This document shows positions 9,976 through 23,200 of a stretch of DNA of 64,000 nucleotides, one piece after another; the stretch's first letter is position 1, and every line of letters begins with the position of its first letter. The DNA comes from Trichostrongylus colubriformis (taxonomy: Eukaryota > Nematoda > Chromadorea > Rhabditida > Trichostrongylidae). The notes under the pieces were generated by a model, which did no database searches, was not told the DNA's origin, and was given only the letters and a program-made list of their open reading frames with translations. A program made the position numbers and the translations under genes. Where the stretch lies: positions 16,962,068-17,026,067 of the forward strand of contig OZ022259.1 of NCBI GenBank assembly GCA_963978905.1, in the 5' to 3' direction.

Positions 9976-12397
9976 GATATGTCGGCTGCAATCGTACTTC
10001 AAAAATTCAAGTATAGCACTAAATATCATCAAGTACATTGAACAGATGACTACTTCAAGAAATTCGTCGTGCATCAAAGTCATGCCAAGTGCGGAGGAAG
10101 TAAAAAGTGAGTAGACAATCCTAATTTTCGGGTCAATGTCAGGAAGGGGGTAGTGCGCATATTATGACCATACATTATTCTTGCTCTACAGCACAATAGT
10201 TTTTTTTGAAAGGAAGATATGGATTTAAGCTCAGGAATGGAAAGGCCCACTGTAGTGTGATGAACAAGTGCACTCTCCTTCCTGGTATTGACCCCTAATT
10301 TATTCAGTTGGTTTTCTCAATGTACTATCGTGCACTTTTTAATCACCGCAATCACCACCTCTGCACGATCAAGCATAAGGTTGTAGAAAATTTGACAAAC
10401 ACGACTTTCCTCCATACCGACCCCAACGATACACCCCTTCCCTCACTCCATATCGAGTTGTTATTTAGTGAGGCTGTCTTTAAAAAAATCGTCAACATCT
10501 TGTCATTAAGGCTTCTCCGAGAAATTCTCACCCTAATGAAACCTCCCACTTTTTCCTATCCAAACCACAACTCTCGCACCTGTTCGAGTGATGCAATTAT
10601 CTTTTACAACGGAAGTAACATTCATGCGATGTAATCGTCAAAAACTCCTTAAAGCTATGTCTATTTCTTTAAAGCCACAAAATTGACGGGTTTTTCAGTG
10701 ATGTGGCGATTAGTTGTAGAGAGGAAACAAATGGAATCAACTACCCTTGATCTTGACGTCGCATCCGAACTGGCAACTCTATTCACAAAATGCTACAGAA
10801 ATAACAGCACATTGCCCATAGAGAAATCAAATGTTCCAGATGAGGTGAGTACCTTTTGACAAGATATTTGCAAGTATCGACGAAAAATTATGTCTGAATT
10901 GATTGAAAACTGTTATACAGAGGACAGTCCATAGTAGACACTTATCATGGCGAGTATAAACGCGTTTTCGTGATCTAGAGGAGTGACTCATGCGTTAGGT
11001 GAGCAAAACCAGCAAAGGATTCCATCGGTCTAGGGGTTGTTCTGTTCATACCACCACACTGGGTGAATGACAGCAATGCATGAATATCCATGTGCTCGCT
11101 AGTTGCAGCAACTTGTAGTGCAGCAGGCGGGCGCTAGGCACGTCAGGAAGACAACAGCTCGTTATAGGGGAAGATAGAAGGAGCTCCAAGATGAGTGAAT
11201 CACCGCTGACGTAAAGGTGAAACTACCCCATTCTCGCACAAGGTAGCTGTTTCTCCCACTCGAAGCGTCTTTTCTCTGGGCTTGAGCAAAAACCCATTTG
11301 CGGTCCTTATCTTCCGCTTGATGGGCACAGCGCCCAATAGGCTTATGTCTATACCAATGAACGAGGATGGTATGCATAGAAAATTCTGAATAGACTAATT
11401 GAATGAAATGGTTTTACTTACAGTAAGACACTCTAAGTGGATGATATAGTAGAAGGCACTCCAACTATTAAAAGGCAGTAAGCAAAAAAAAAAATTGAAT
11501 GAAAATGTCAGAATCCAGGAAATGGAGCCCTTATTCCTCCCAGCGATGTATGCCGCGGACGCGTTCACCTACGCACCGTATCACTGGCGTATCGATCGGG
11601 GTCACGGGGATCTGGGATATGTACCCTAATGTCAGGATGCCGCACGATGGCGAGCGGCGTGCGACACAGTGTGTGCGAGCTATGCGCGTCGCGGTAGTTG
11701 GGTCTCAAAACGATTACAACGTAATGCTAGGAGTGCGATACGCAGTTGACTTCTAATCGCTTCGGGACCTAACAATTTAGCTCGTCCGCATTGCTTCGCT
11801 TGCGACTTTCCGCAGTGCGGCATCCTGACATTAAGGTACACATCCGGGGATCTGTAGTGACATGGACAAATACTGCGCTCTTCGCAAGCAGGGTCTCGGC
11901 CGGATGATTTCCCAGAGGGTCACATTGAGTTTCACTTATATACCTTACTGAGCAGCATTTGTGCACTGTGTGAGGATTTTACCGCAAAAGGCGTCCCCTA
12001 CCATTTGCCAGTAACTATAACGTTTATACAATGGAATCACCTATATTAGCATACTTACTGCCTTCAATATCTTCAATTTTGTATCCCACCGTAACTTGAC
12101 AGAAGCCACATTACTCTTCCGCAAACCATGTCAATCTTCAGTATGCGAGTTTAGGTGAAACAGCAACTCATCACATTTCTTCAAAATCATCTCGAACCTA
12201 ATCGACCCGAAGAGAAGCCAATCGAATGGAGTGTGAATGTGGTGGTTGGTAACAATCATGTTAAGAAAAGCCTGGAGGTAATCACTGAAATCGAGCTGGA
12301 CGGCGAAAAACTCGAATTTGACGTGGATCAATTTGGTAAACTTCGATATCAACTCGCCTCTGCTATAGTGGCCATGGAAAAGCACTCCGCCTCATGA
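9976..12397 (+). CDS. COMM-domain protein, COMMD5-like
   Basis: Exons about 9976-10106 (5' limit uncertain), 10699-10844 and 12155-12397 join in phase: the first ends with one base at gtgagt, the second takes it after a tttttcag and ends at gtgagtacc, and the third starts after gagtttag and runs to TGA. In-frame ATGs exist at 10046 and 10082. The C-terminal exon carries a COMM domain: PIEWSVNVV, then two strands, ELDGEKLEFDVDQF, and the terminal helix FGKLRYQLASAIVAME. That last motif resembles COMMD5, which has an F-x-x-LRY-type helix there. Known: COMMD proteins form the Commander complex in endosomal sorting and also influence NF-kB and cullin ligases. The helical N-terminal half is short and an exon may be missing. 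Family call good, COMMD5 call tentative. Confidence 0.65.
11618..11847. mobile_element. MITE of the GTACCCTAATGTCAGG family, copy A
   Basis: The terminal inverted repeats are gtaccctaatgtcaggatgc and its near-perfect inverse gcatcctgacattaaggtac. The core contains gtagttgggtc and its partner gggacctaacaa, so the whole unit folds back. Related copies are at 16926-17152, 42306-42550 and 44608-44840. It lies in the second intron of the COMMD gene. No coding content. Confidence 0.7.
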
Positions 12398-14273
12398 CGT
12401 GATCGAGCTGCTTAGACCAACTACGGACACGTAACATATCGCATCGCATCTTTGTGGAGGCATGCCTCTGGTTACTACCTAATGAATTCCTTGTTTCTTG
12501 TTCTGTTTCTGTTCACATAAATCGTTTTTAGAGTCGGATTTCAAAATATGTTTTCTTACTTATATACAGACATGCAATGCTTGCCTAAAAGCGGTGGAAA
12601 GAGTATATGACCGAATCATGGTATTGAGTTGTTCTAAAAACTTGCTAGGCGATTGGGAGAAGCGACATTTAAGGACGATGCATCCTGCCACGGTGCAGAA
12701 ATGGTAGAAAATGGTAACCTTTATCTATTTATCTAACAGGAAAGGGGTTCCAGAATAGGTAATCCAAGTCTGTTTCGATGAGCACATAGAACTACAATTT
12801 GTGTTACAAGCGTTCTTTCTAAGAATGATATTAACTGTTCTGATTGATAAAAAACAAATTTGAGCATCCCGCCATGCAGCTAATCCATTCACTTTCTGCT
12901 TTCTACAAAAATGGCAACAAATTCAGTTGAGTAATCGACCAGACTTTTTTAGCACAAGAAATAATTAGGGTAGTAATTGCCGATGGGTTGCGTGTTCGAC
13001 GACACGTCTGATAAACAGCAACATCTCAGATAAAAATCATTTCATTGTTATAACTGTATGCATACATACTTATTAACATAACAATATGTTGTTTTTTGTT
13101 GTTAAGAACAGCCTTTGTAACATTATGATCCTGTAACAGCACCCGCGCAAACATTAACAGACAGACCTAATCAATAATATCGACTGATAACTATAGATAT
13201 GAAAACTATTCGATTTTTTTAAAAGATCACAGCTTTGTAAAGACTAGCATATTAACAGGGCTACACCTCACTATCGGAACTGACACGTATAAACAAACCA
13301 ATTAATAAATTATTTTTAAGGACGTTAGTTAAGTTATAAGTTCTTAGACTACGGGTTATAAGATTATACTGAAAAGTGTAACAATTACATTGTATTATAA
13401 AGTAAGCAGAGAGGCAAATACCTGAACATACACATAATCTCTGAAAGCCAGAAACAAAACGAAACGGTGAAATGCATCACATAAAGAGGTACTTAACAAG
13501 AAGTCCAGCACTGTTATCGTACATACATATTTACATAATGAGAACGACTGGCCGACATACTGGAGAAGATCTCAAAGGAGGCGTTGATCAATGGCAGATG
13601 ACCTAAGATACTTTTCATGCAGCCTATTGTTGGACACAATATCAATTGTCATAGAACTGCAGATGGTCTTCATTTTCGCGAATTCGTACATAGTGCTCCA
13701 CATCAGGACGAGGTGTGTGCCCCAGTGCGTTATTCCACGTCCATACTCGGCAATCGCGCGCCACGCACCCGTTACGCAAAGATGGATCGTTGCAATACCT
13801 GCGTTGACGTTGCGTTTAATCGACCTCAACTTTCAAGGATGAACGCGGCCTTACCTATCCTTAACCCACAACCACAATGGTCCCTACCATATAAACAGAC
13901 AACAGTTCCAAGCCTAAACGAATACGCATTGATGATGTGCATATGATAGAGCTATTGATCTCGAACAACACAAAAATGGTCGCAGACGTTTCCACCTTAT
14001 CGAATGGATCATCGATCAGAGAGCCTTCTACGGACTCCTCTTCAGGGAACGGACCGTAAAAGAATAAGTATGGGTCATGCTACTTTTCCAGAGTCGAATT
14101 TGAGATCACAACCAAGAGGGCACGACAATGCGATAAAATCAGCTAGAATATACTGCTGCACTAAAAATGCCTTTGTTCTGGTGCTGATGACGTCAAGAGC
14201 CGGATAGGTACTTCACGTACTTCGCAGTACTGTCGAATTTCCAATAGCAGTTCTGGCAGATCCTCTCTCGATA
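12398..14273. other. Intergenic region between convergent genes
   Basis: AT-rich DNA without a supported gene. From 13570 to 13860 there is GC-richer material that ends with the gaacgcggcctta terminus of the GGCCGCGTTC family, so it is probably a degraded copy. The open frames here overlap that repeat. Confidence 0.4.
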
Positions 14274-17200
14274 TCACCGCTCTCTGTCGATTGCTTCCCT
14301 TAGCAGCTCTTCATTCTGTTTTTCATCAATGACAGTATGGTATTCTCCACTGCTTAAACTACTGCCTGCTGGTGGGCAGCCGTCCTCTTCACTGATTGTG
14401 GTGGCCACCGACACCTTCCGATTATGATCTGTAAAAGAGAAAACTAAGAATAAATATTGAAGCACATATGCATAAAGTTTGCTTCTATTCAGGCTGTGAA
14501 ACGCCGTTGGGGATCCTTCAACCGCTACCACACAACGACTGTACTTATTCAAAATCCGCTAGCAGTATCTTCAAAGCAGATCGTACTGCTAGCGGTCGTC
14601 CCAAAAGTTAAACGTTGTGCTCTATGAAAGATGATTACCAACCGCTACTTGAATGATATCCTTCAGAGCCCTGAGAATCGCATCCATTCATCGCATTGAT
14701 TCGTTCACGAGCGAGGCTCGCTGTGATCCTTCCATCTGCTATCGTATGCCACATATCTCGGATCGTATATTCAATCGCACCAGCCATCTTGGAAAAAATA
14801 AGAAAGTTCTTTAAGAGTAGAATATACTCAATGATGACCATCCAATCTACTGGCATTCATACTCGGCGATGGCGACTGATGCAACGCAGACTGCACGACC
14901 AATAAGTCGACGTGCTGGTGCGCGTCAGGGCTAGTGAGCATGTCAAAGTATCGATCGCCAACATGCCTTGCATCCTGTCAAACGCAGCGATCACCGAGTA
15001 TAAATGCCGCCTATTATTGTAGACCAAAGATGTTGTAAAGCCACAATCAAAATGGTGGAAACAGTTTCACCGCTAAAGCATTAAGAAGAGAAGCAAATTC
15101 TCATCCTGTTTGTGACTCTACAAGGGAATCGAGAAACTTTCAAAAGATGAAGGCTATGCTCACCGGATGTTTCGCTATTTGCGGTCGAAATTCGGGGCGC
15201 AGCTTTCGGCTAACTACAATGTCTCTCATTTCGCCAAGGCTCGGATATGGACCGGCGACATCTTCGAAGGGTTGCTTATATGGTGGAACATCTTCATCGT
15301 CATCACTAAGGCGCGTACGCGATAGCACTTCCCACAATACCTGTAAAAAAGTCAAGCTAGAAAATCTACAAAAAAATTTTAGCTGTTTCGTACGACGGAT
15401 CAAACATAGGTGGCGAAGAAAAACTCACCAGCGCCATCGCATAGACATCAATCTGTTGGAATGCGGGTACTGTGAACTCGGTTGCACCTTCCAGCACCTC
15501 GGGTGACATGTAACGGAATGTTCCAACCTTAAACAGCAGCAATATAGGGTATGCTAAGTGGACAATGGACTGTTCAATATTACCTGTCCGGTCACTTGGT
15601 CATCGATCTGAGGACCACTGAAAACTGCGGCAAGACCAAAGTCCGCAATGCAGGCTGTCAATGCCATTTCTTTGTCATTAGCGCTTTCTACAGATGTTAA
15701 CAGGATGTTCTTCGATTTTATGTCCCTAAAAACCAGCATATACTTCATTCTTCAGTTTCCCTCCAAAAACAAAAAACCGCTGACTGAAATCGCAAAGGCA
15801 GAAATTTGGAAAACGAATAATAAAAACAATCAAAAGAAAGTATAAAAATGAAAGTTTATAAATACGCAATGATAATACCTGTGGACAACAGTGAGTTTGT
15901 TGCCTTGGGCTTCGTGCAGGAACGCCAATCCTTCGAGCATCCCGGACATTATACGTAAACATTGCTTCATTGTTAATATGCGGTTCTGAAACCATTCCAG
16001 CAGTAAAATTTGACTTAAGCTTCAACTTTCTATCTTATTTCGAACTAAAACCTGTAAAAGGGAATTTTGTGGCAGCTCCCACGAGAAAGTGTCTAAGAAA
16101 TTGGCACTACGAAACAATAACAAAAGACAACAAGAAATAGAGAGGTAGGAAAAGGCAAGTAGAAAGCAACGGAGGGGCAGAGAAAGGTTTCCCCAGAAAC
16201 AGTACGGTAACTTAATCTTCGGCAGCAAATAAGTTGCTAATTAGAAAATGCATTGTTGAAGCATCTAACTGCTGCTCCAACTATTAATGACTCAAATTAA
16301 TGAGTAATGCTACGAGACACCATCAATAAGTAATCAGTAACACCATCGACTAATGAGAAAGCACGATTGCCAAGATACCAATTAATATAGAGAAAAATGA
16401 ACACAAAAGGTGCTCAAGCGATGTTAAACGTACACAGATAGGTAAACCCAGTGGAAAGAAACTCACCTTTAAGTAATCGTGCAAATTTCCCTCTTTCATG
16501 AACTCCGTTATCAACCAGTATTCATTTTCTCGCCGTTCTACATCCACGTATCGTAAGATATTGGGATGGCCTGCTCGACGTAGAACATCAATGTAGATAG
16601 TCTTAATACTTGAAATTTTCATTGCTGCATTGAATTTAACCAGATGCAATGATGCCAGCACCGTAGTGATTTCCGAGCACGGAGAGCAAATGAGCTTCAT
16701 TTGGGTTCGTGGAAATCAACAAATCTGTTCTTCCTATTTACATGTATTTCATTGAACATTGCCCATACTTCTCCTTCTTCCTTTTCTCGCTTTCGCAAAA
16801 TTACATTCATGCACTCTCAATGTTAGCACACTTTACCCTTACCAATCGACGCAAGGGTGGCACTTTGGCACGCTGCTGGGACAACTAACCACAATAAGTG
16901 ACGTGATTAGTCCATGCACAAAGGACGCGGGTGTGCCCCTATGGCAGGATTTCGCACTGCGACGTGTCACAAGCGAAGCGATGCAGACGAGATAAAGGGG
17001 CTGTGTTGTTGGGTCCCAAAGCGATTACGAGTCAACAGTATATGGCGCCCTTAATATTATGGCGTAATCGCTCAAGACCCAACTCCAGCGGCGCACACAG
17101 CTCGCATACACCGTGTCGCAGTGCGAAATCCTGACATAAAAGTACACACTCGAAAGACGCAAGTGGGGCCTTCTGAAATATGAGCCGAACTACTGACAAC

Positions 17201-20200
17201 TGGGCAAAGGGTCAACCAGTACACAGCCGAATACTACACAAGGAAGCGGAAAGAGAGATGGCCCGGATTCGAACATTTTCACGAGTTTTGTTGATTTTGA
17301 TGTAATTGTATTATGTTTGAGTATTTGCAAAATCCTTTCAAGGGAAATCAGTGCGGCGATGAGGGCCGTATGTCCAAATACATAAACCTCACCTGCTCAG
17401 CGTGCCAGCTTTCCTCATCTTTCAAGACCTTCACAGCCACCTCTATGATACGATCACCACCTCGATAAATTGCACTGAAGACATCTCCAAAACGACCGCT
17501 GGCTACGTGCTGAATGTGGCCTGTATATCTACGTCATTCAAGCACCAGAACTTTGTAAATCAATGGAAGGTCAGCTGGTCAGCATGCGGTATCTCCATGT
17601 TTTCATCATCGCCAGCAATTTTCATGTAACTCAAAACATATACCCCAAGTAAATTAGTTGCTGCTCTAGATGAAGAATCACAAAATACCCAATTGAAAGA
17701 CATTTTAGACGTCAACAAATAAATCACAATAATTTCGAATTATAGATAATTTGATAGAGAAACTAAATATCACCTTCAAATCAGTAATTTCGAAAGCAGG
17801 ACGTGACGCTGCACAGTTCAGAAGGGCGTAAGTCTCACTTTGCTGAGCAGAGGTTACAGCCTGAACAGAAACTTTTGTTGGGCTAATCAATATATAACTG
17901 CTTCACAACAATAAATCAAAAAAACCAATACGGCCTCGAGAACATGAAGCAGTTTTCCTTCCTATGGAAAGATTCTCGCCGGCAAGAACCTTGAGAGCCA
18001 ATTCTTTCACATTTTACTATCAGTAATGAAAAACAATGACCGAAGTATCAGACTGACAAAACCAGAGAAAGTAAGGAAATTATCGTGACAACATGGCGAA
18101 ATAAGCCTGAAGGCAAAATTACAAATCAAGACGCAGTAGCATGGCACATCCCCATTAATTTGTTGCCAGTCACAATTCCGATTTGAGTCCTAAGCGATAT
18201 TGATTTCTTTTCTATGGTTTTGTTTTGTGTTTAGTTTCTTCCATTTGGTTATCTGCTACGTTGCATTTGAGTATGCCATCTTCCCTTACTTGGGCACACT
18301 CGTGTGAGTGTATTTTTGAATAAAATTTAAAAATCTCACTGTAATCACTACTAAAGCTAATACTACATATAACGTTCATCTTGAAGAGCTTTACGCCTAA
18401 GGGGTCGCTATGTGCAAATGCACAGCAATGCTACATTTTATTTGAAGGCTTGCTCGATTATGAAACGTTCCGTAGTGTTGTAGAGCGTGTACAATAATCT
18501 ATTACATGCTGAAGCACAACCTTGTAGCATATTTTGCTTTTCGCACTCTTTTACTCACCTGAGTCTTTTCCTTGTCGCGATTTTGCCAACACCACCGATA
18601 TACCAAAGAGAAAACCAGCAGACCACCAGCTATGCATATGGCGATCAGACTGAACAGCATCACAAACCACATGTTGTTCATCCAACGCGACATCGCACCA
18701 TCCGTAATGGTCGCTGAAACTTATGTGGCCATAAAAGGTTAGTGAGACCTGATTACAGAAAACCTATTCCAGAACAGACTTAAAGACGCTACGGGTAATT
18801 TTGGAGGCTGTGAAATAATTAGGGAGTATGAAATTCAGGTGATCGGCAGTGTAACAGTAAAGAAGGAAAGGAGTGAAACTAGAAACCCGAAAACCTCCTC
18901 TCCCATTCCTTCTCTTTCGCCCTTTGCATCACTAGCCGGAGGGATGTGGTGGATGCAGATGGGCGAGTTGGAAGTCAGCTTGACGCGAGCTTTGCCCCGC
19001 CCTCACAGCAGCTCGCCAAGCTGAGATGGGCACGGCTGCAGGATCGCGATACATCCCAAGGTGCGCATTTCAATGAAATTTCGCCAAAGATTATCGATTC
19101 TGTACTGGAATGTTCGCTTACAGAGAATATGTCTGTCGGTTCTTTTCTGCTTGCTCCAGGCGGTCCTTCGAAGGAACACTCCGTGATAGGTATGGAGTGC
19201 ATTCCACTCTGCGAGTGGATGAATCCGTCGGCAACAGAAAAGGTTTCACATTCCTGTCGCTCGTCTCTACCCTGCAGCCCCTTCTCTCTGGTTCTCTTGG
19301 CAGGCGACTTTATGAACTTGTGCAACAACGGATACCAAAGTCAGCGGGCTCTACTTTTTATGGAATGCGGAAATCAAATACGTAAAATCACAGAAAGAAG
19401 AAAAATTAGCGCATAGAAGCTAGCTAGAAGTCTGAAACGATGATTAATCTGAAAATTTTCTATGAGCACGAACCGTTAACATCGACTGCAACATCCGCAT
19501 CTCGTGGTGCCTCGTCCACCACTCGTATTGACACTTTCTTGTTGCACAGATGGGTCCGGCAGCAGCAAAACTCCATATTTGGCTTAGGCCGTCGTCTACC
19601 ACTCTCCGCAACGCACTGGAAAGCAGTTGTTTCAAAAAGAATACTCACATCGTGAATGGGCAAGTCAAGCCGCAATACATATGTGTTGGCATATGGACAT
19701 ATCTATTCTGATTTGAAATAGGCGCAAGAATCTGCGCCCTCTCGAAGTAGCCAACTGATAGTTAACCTAGTCCACCTTAGGCTTTAGACTTCCACAAATG
19801 GTTACCACTACTGTGTACAGGACAGTCGCCGTCCTTCATCTTTCATAGCTCTACTCGGCTGCAGGAATGCTTCATAGGAAGTTCAATATGTCTCGTAACA
19901 ATCTGCCCGAAAATCCTCAAGGTTTGCATTTTTCTTTCTTACGGAATTTGAAGCTCTCCGCGTTGTGCCCAACCGTTACGATTTTTCAAATCTGCGTACC
20001 ACGTGCATGAAAGGAAAGGTTCATTGTTCACTCACCTCGTCTTGTACTTTGCAATCCGCGATAACTTCTTTGTCATGCTGCCAACATCCTTTCAAGGTCA
20101 CCTCAATTTTTCGCTCTTCAACACTTGCGTTCTAAAATCATACAAAAATAAAAGATTAGATTTTCAGGGCAAAAAACTTTCTTGTAGGCAGCATTCAAGT

Positions 20201-23200
20201 GTAATTCAAGGGCACTTTTATGGTAAAAGTTTCACAAAGCGCACAGCATTTATAGGTCACAAATGAAACGCGATAGCCACTAAAGAAACATATTATATAT
20301 AAAACACGTCGGCAGGCGTAAGTTCAGCAGATTGTGGGATATGAAAGTACAGGTGCTCAGCAGTGTAACAGTAAAGCTAGGAGAAGACTAAGGGGTCCAG
20401 AAATAGCAACCCGAAATCCACCTGTCTCCTCCGAGCCCCTCTGCGTCACTAACCAAGGAGAGACTGCGAACGGGCGAGGATGAAATCAATCGACCGCGAA
20501 TGTTGTCCCGCCCTTGCCCAACCGATGAACTGCACAACGACCGCCGGCCGCGGGACCATGATAAACCCCAAGCCGCGTTTTTCAATACACATCACCTTTT
20601 TTTAAGGAAGGTTTATTACAGAAAACACGTATTCACGGCTCTCACTTCACCTTACCCCTGCCGTTACCTTTAATGTGTTCCACTTTATTGGACTACATTA
20701 TGATTTATTATGGTGATGATTATATAGCCTGAGAGGTGTGCTTGCTGATTTAGGAGGTATAGTAACATTGTTCCTGACAGCATTCTCGTATCCTGACTGA
20801 ATCATCTCACATATGAAATTGTTTGTACTGATATGATCAGCCTTTTAACGTTATATCCTGTGTGCGATGCAGATGCATGAAAAGCGGGCTTTAAAGACAC
20901 CAGAAGGGGATAATTTTGGCTTACGGTAGAACAGACGTAGTGTGGACGAGTTTAAGTGGCCGCCATTGCACAAACTCGCCAACTTGACGCCTTGGCATGG
21001 TGCCAAAAGGAGATGTTTCTATTATAAATTTGTTTTTTCCTTTTTTTTTACTTTGTTCTTTCTTATATTGTTTCTAGATACTTACATAAATGCTAATGAA
21101 GTTGGGAATGGCCACGCCATTGCGCTGGGAGTCAGGTGCTACAACTAACGTTGGCCCGCGGCCCGTCTCCTACAGCGGACAACTCGGAAAGTCAATGTGT
21201 TGGATGCGAATGGGATGCGAATACACACCGCAGCGTCGCACTTTTGAATCCGGGTTTTTTCGCCTATTATCGCTTCTAACCTTGAGTGTTTGATACAAAA
21301 TGCTCATTTCTTCGCATCTTCCTCTTGTCTCGGTCCCCTTCCGGTTCCTTTAATGCATTAATGATGCGATATTTCCAGATGACATGCGAAAAGTGTCAAT
21401 TGATATTCCTCATTTCCCGGGAACAAACACCACATTTTGAGAAAAATGCATCAAGGTTGGTTTATTCGATGTATCAGATGGTAAAGGTGGTCATCTACTT
21501 CTTGGAAAACGGTGAAAGCTAGTGTTATCTAGTTTCTGGAGATGTTTGGCACAAACAGTGGTCATAACAGTTGCACTGGCTGGTACAACTCTAATTACGG
21601 CTTCCTGTGAATATGGAGCCGATAGATCTGTCCTGAAATCCGGCTTCTGCCACTCGTAGAGACTGTTTTCCACTGCTCTGCCACTTGTGCACCCTCTATT
21701 GTATTCTCAACTACGAATTCCAAAAAAAAAAAAAAAACTCGTGATAGTTTGTGTCTAAGGATGTGGTTTGAAATTTGAGTCGATTCTTGCTACAAGTGAG
21801 CTATCCGTTGTGAAGGAATCGTCGGAGTATGCTCTAGATCACCCTGTTGATCAATACTTCATAAAGTTCAAAAGCAGAATTATCACAGGAAATCCCGAAA
21901 ATGTCGCAAAACTTATGCACCAACCCACTATTTCGGCTTTCCGGAGGACGAGCATAAGGAATAAAGAGAAAGCGAGTAAAATGATCAAGTCTCAGAGGAC
22001 AGATGGAACGTACCGTTTCTGTGACATATTTGAAAACTGTCATGCAGCCGAGTCGTTGGGCTCGATTCTCTGGCTCTGCGTAACACTTCTCCAGCACCGG
22101 ACACTGCGGATCATTAGAGGCACACGTTTTCGGATCGAACTTCTAAAAAGGTCAACGCCATGAGTTATTCCTTTTCTGGTGGGGGTGGGAGGCAGTTTTG
22201 TATAAAACACATGACCTGAAGCATTATGGCAATCTACACTAATAACCGTCAGTCATTAATTTTGAAAAGCCTGATGCCTGAAAATCTTGGGAATCTCTTT
22301 GGAAGCTTTTCAATCAAGTGTTCATCGTCTGAAGGGTTGTTGCTGACTCGTTCAATGTAGATGTAAAGATCCATTTTCTTATTTCAATTGAGTGATATAA
22401 TCTTAAAACTGGAATTGGCACGAGAAAGATATTAATTACCATAGGCTTGGTTCCCAAATTCAAAGTTCAAAGAAAAGCAATCATAATAAAGAACTAGGAA
22501 TAAAGAAATATCCTTCAACGCTAGCAAAAAATAAGCGATATAATTCTGAACGGAAACGAAGCAAGTAAAAGTACTATTTTGAAAATCCAAACTTTTTCTT
22601 TCGCGACGAACCTCACAATAAATGAATGGTCTGCCGTCATCAACATCGTAATTCAAACCGAGCTTTCCATAGACGCGCGCCATGTACGCTGGATTATAGT
22701 GAACCGTCGCATTCTGAAAGAAAGCTGTCTGTAGTAAGTAGAAAACGAAAGAAAATGTACAAAAAAGAATGTTGAAAAATCTTTGACACGTATAAAGCAC
22801 TAGAAAGGGTAGAAATTCTCTTATAGCATAACAACACCACATGGGTATACAACCTGCGAAAAAAAGCCATTCAGTTATTTTTGCTCGCGAAGATTAGGTA
22901 GTATACATGATTCAGGGCAAAAATTGGTGTGCACAGTTTTTGAACACTTATTGAATTGATAGCTTCGTCTGCAGCTGTTCACGCAATGGTGGCCAGATGT
23001 GACCGGCTCTGAAGGGAGCCCAGTCGAAATTGGAGTGAACGACATATTCGTTTTATGAGAGCAGCGAATAACCCCCATGCCATCCTTCTGAATTAGCTTT
23101 AGGAAAAGTTACGGCGACAATATGGCGGCGCTGCAGAAAAATGAATGTCCTACTCACAATCAGGAAGATCAATTACCCACTCCTTGATAACAATGAGTTC

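Noticed and set aside
17202..17285. cccggattcgaaca resembling the T-loop of a tRNA on the - strand
   Set aside because: No A box, acceptor stem or cloverleaf can be formed around it.
22875..23078. Cys-rich - strand ORF near the receptor ectodomain exons
   Set aside because: It is tempting as an ectodomain exon, but it has no acceptor/donor pair that fits the phase-0 junction at 22713, and the model is complete without it.
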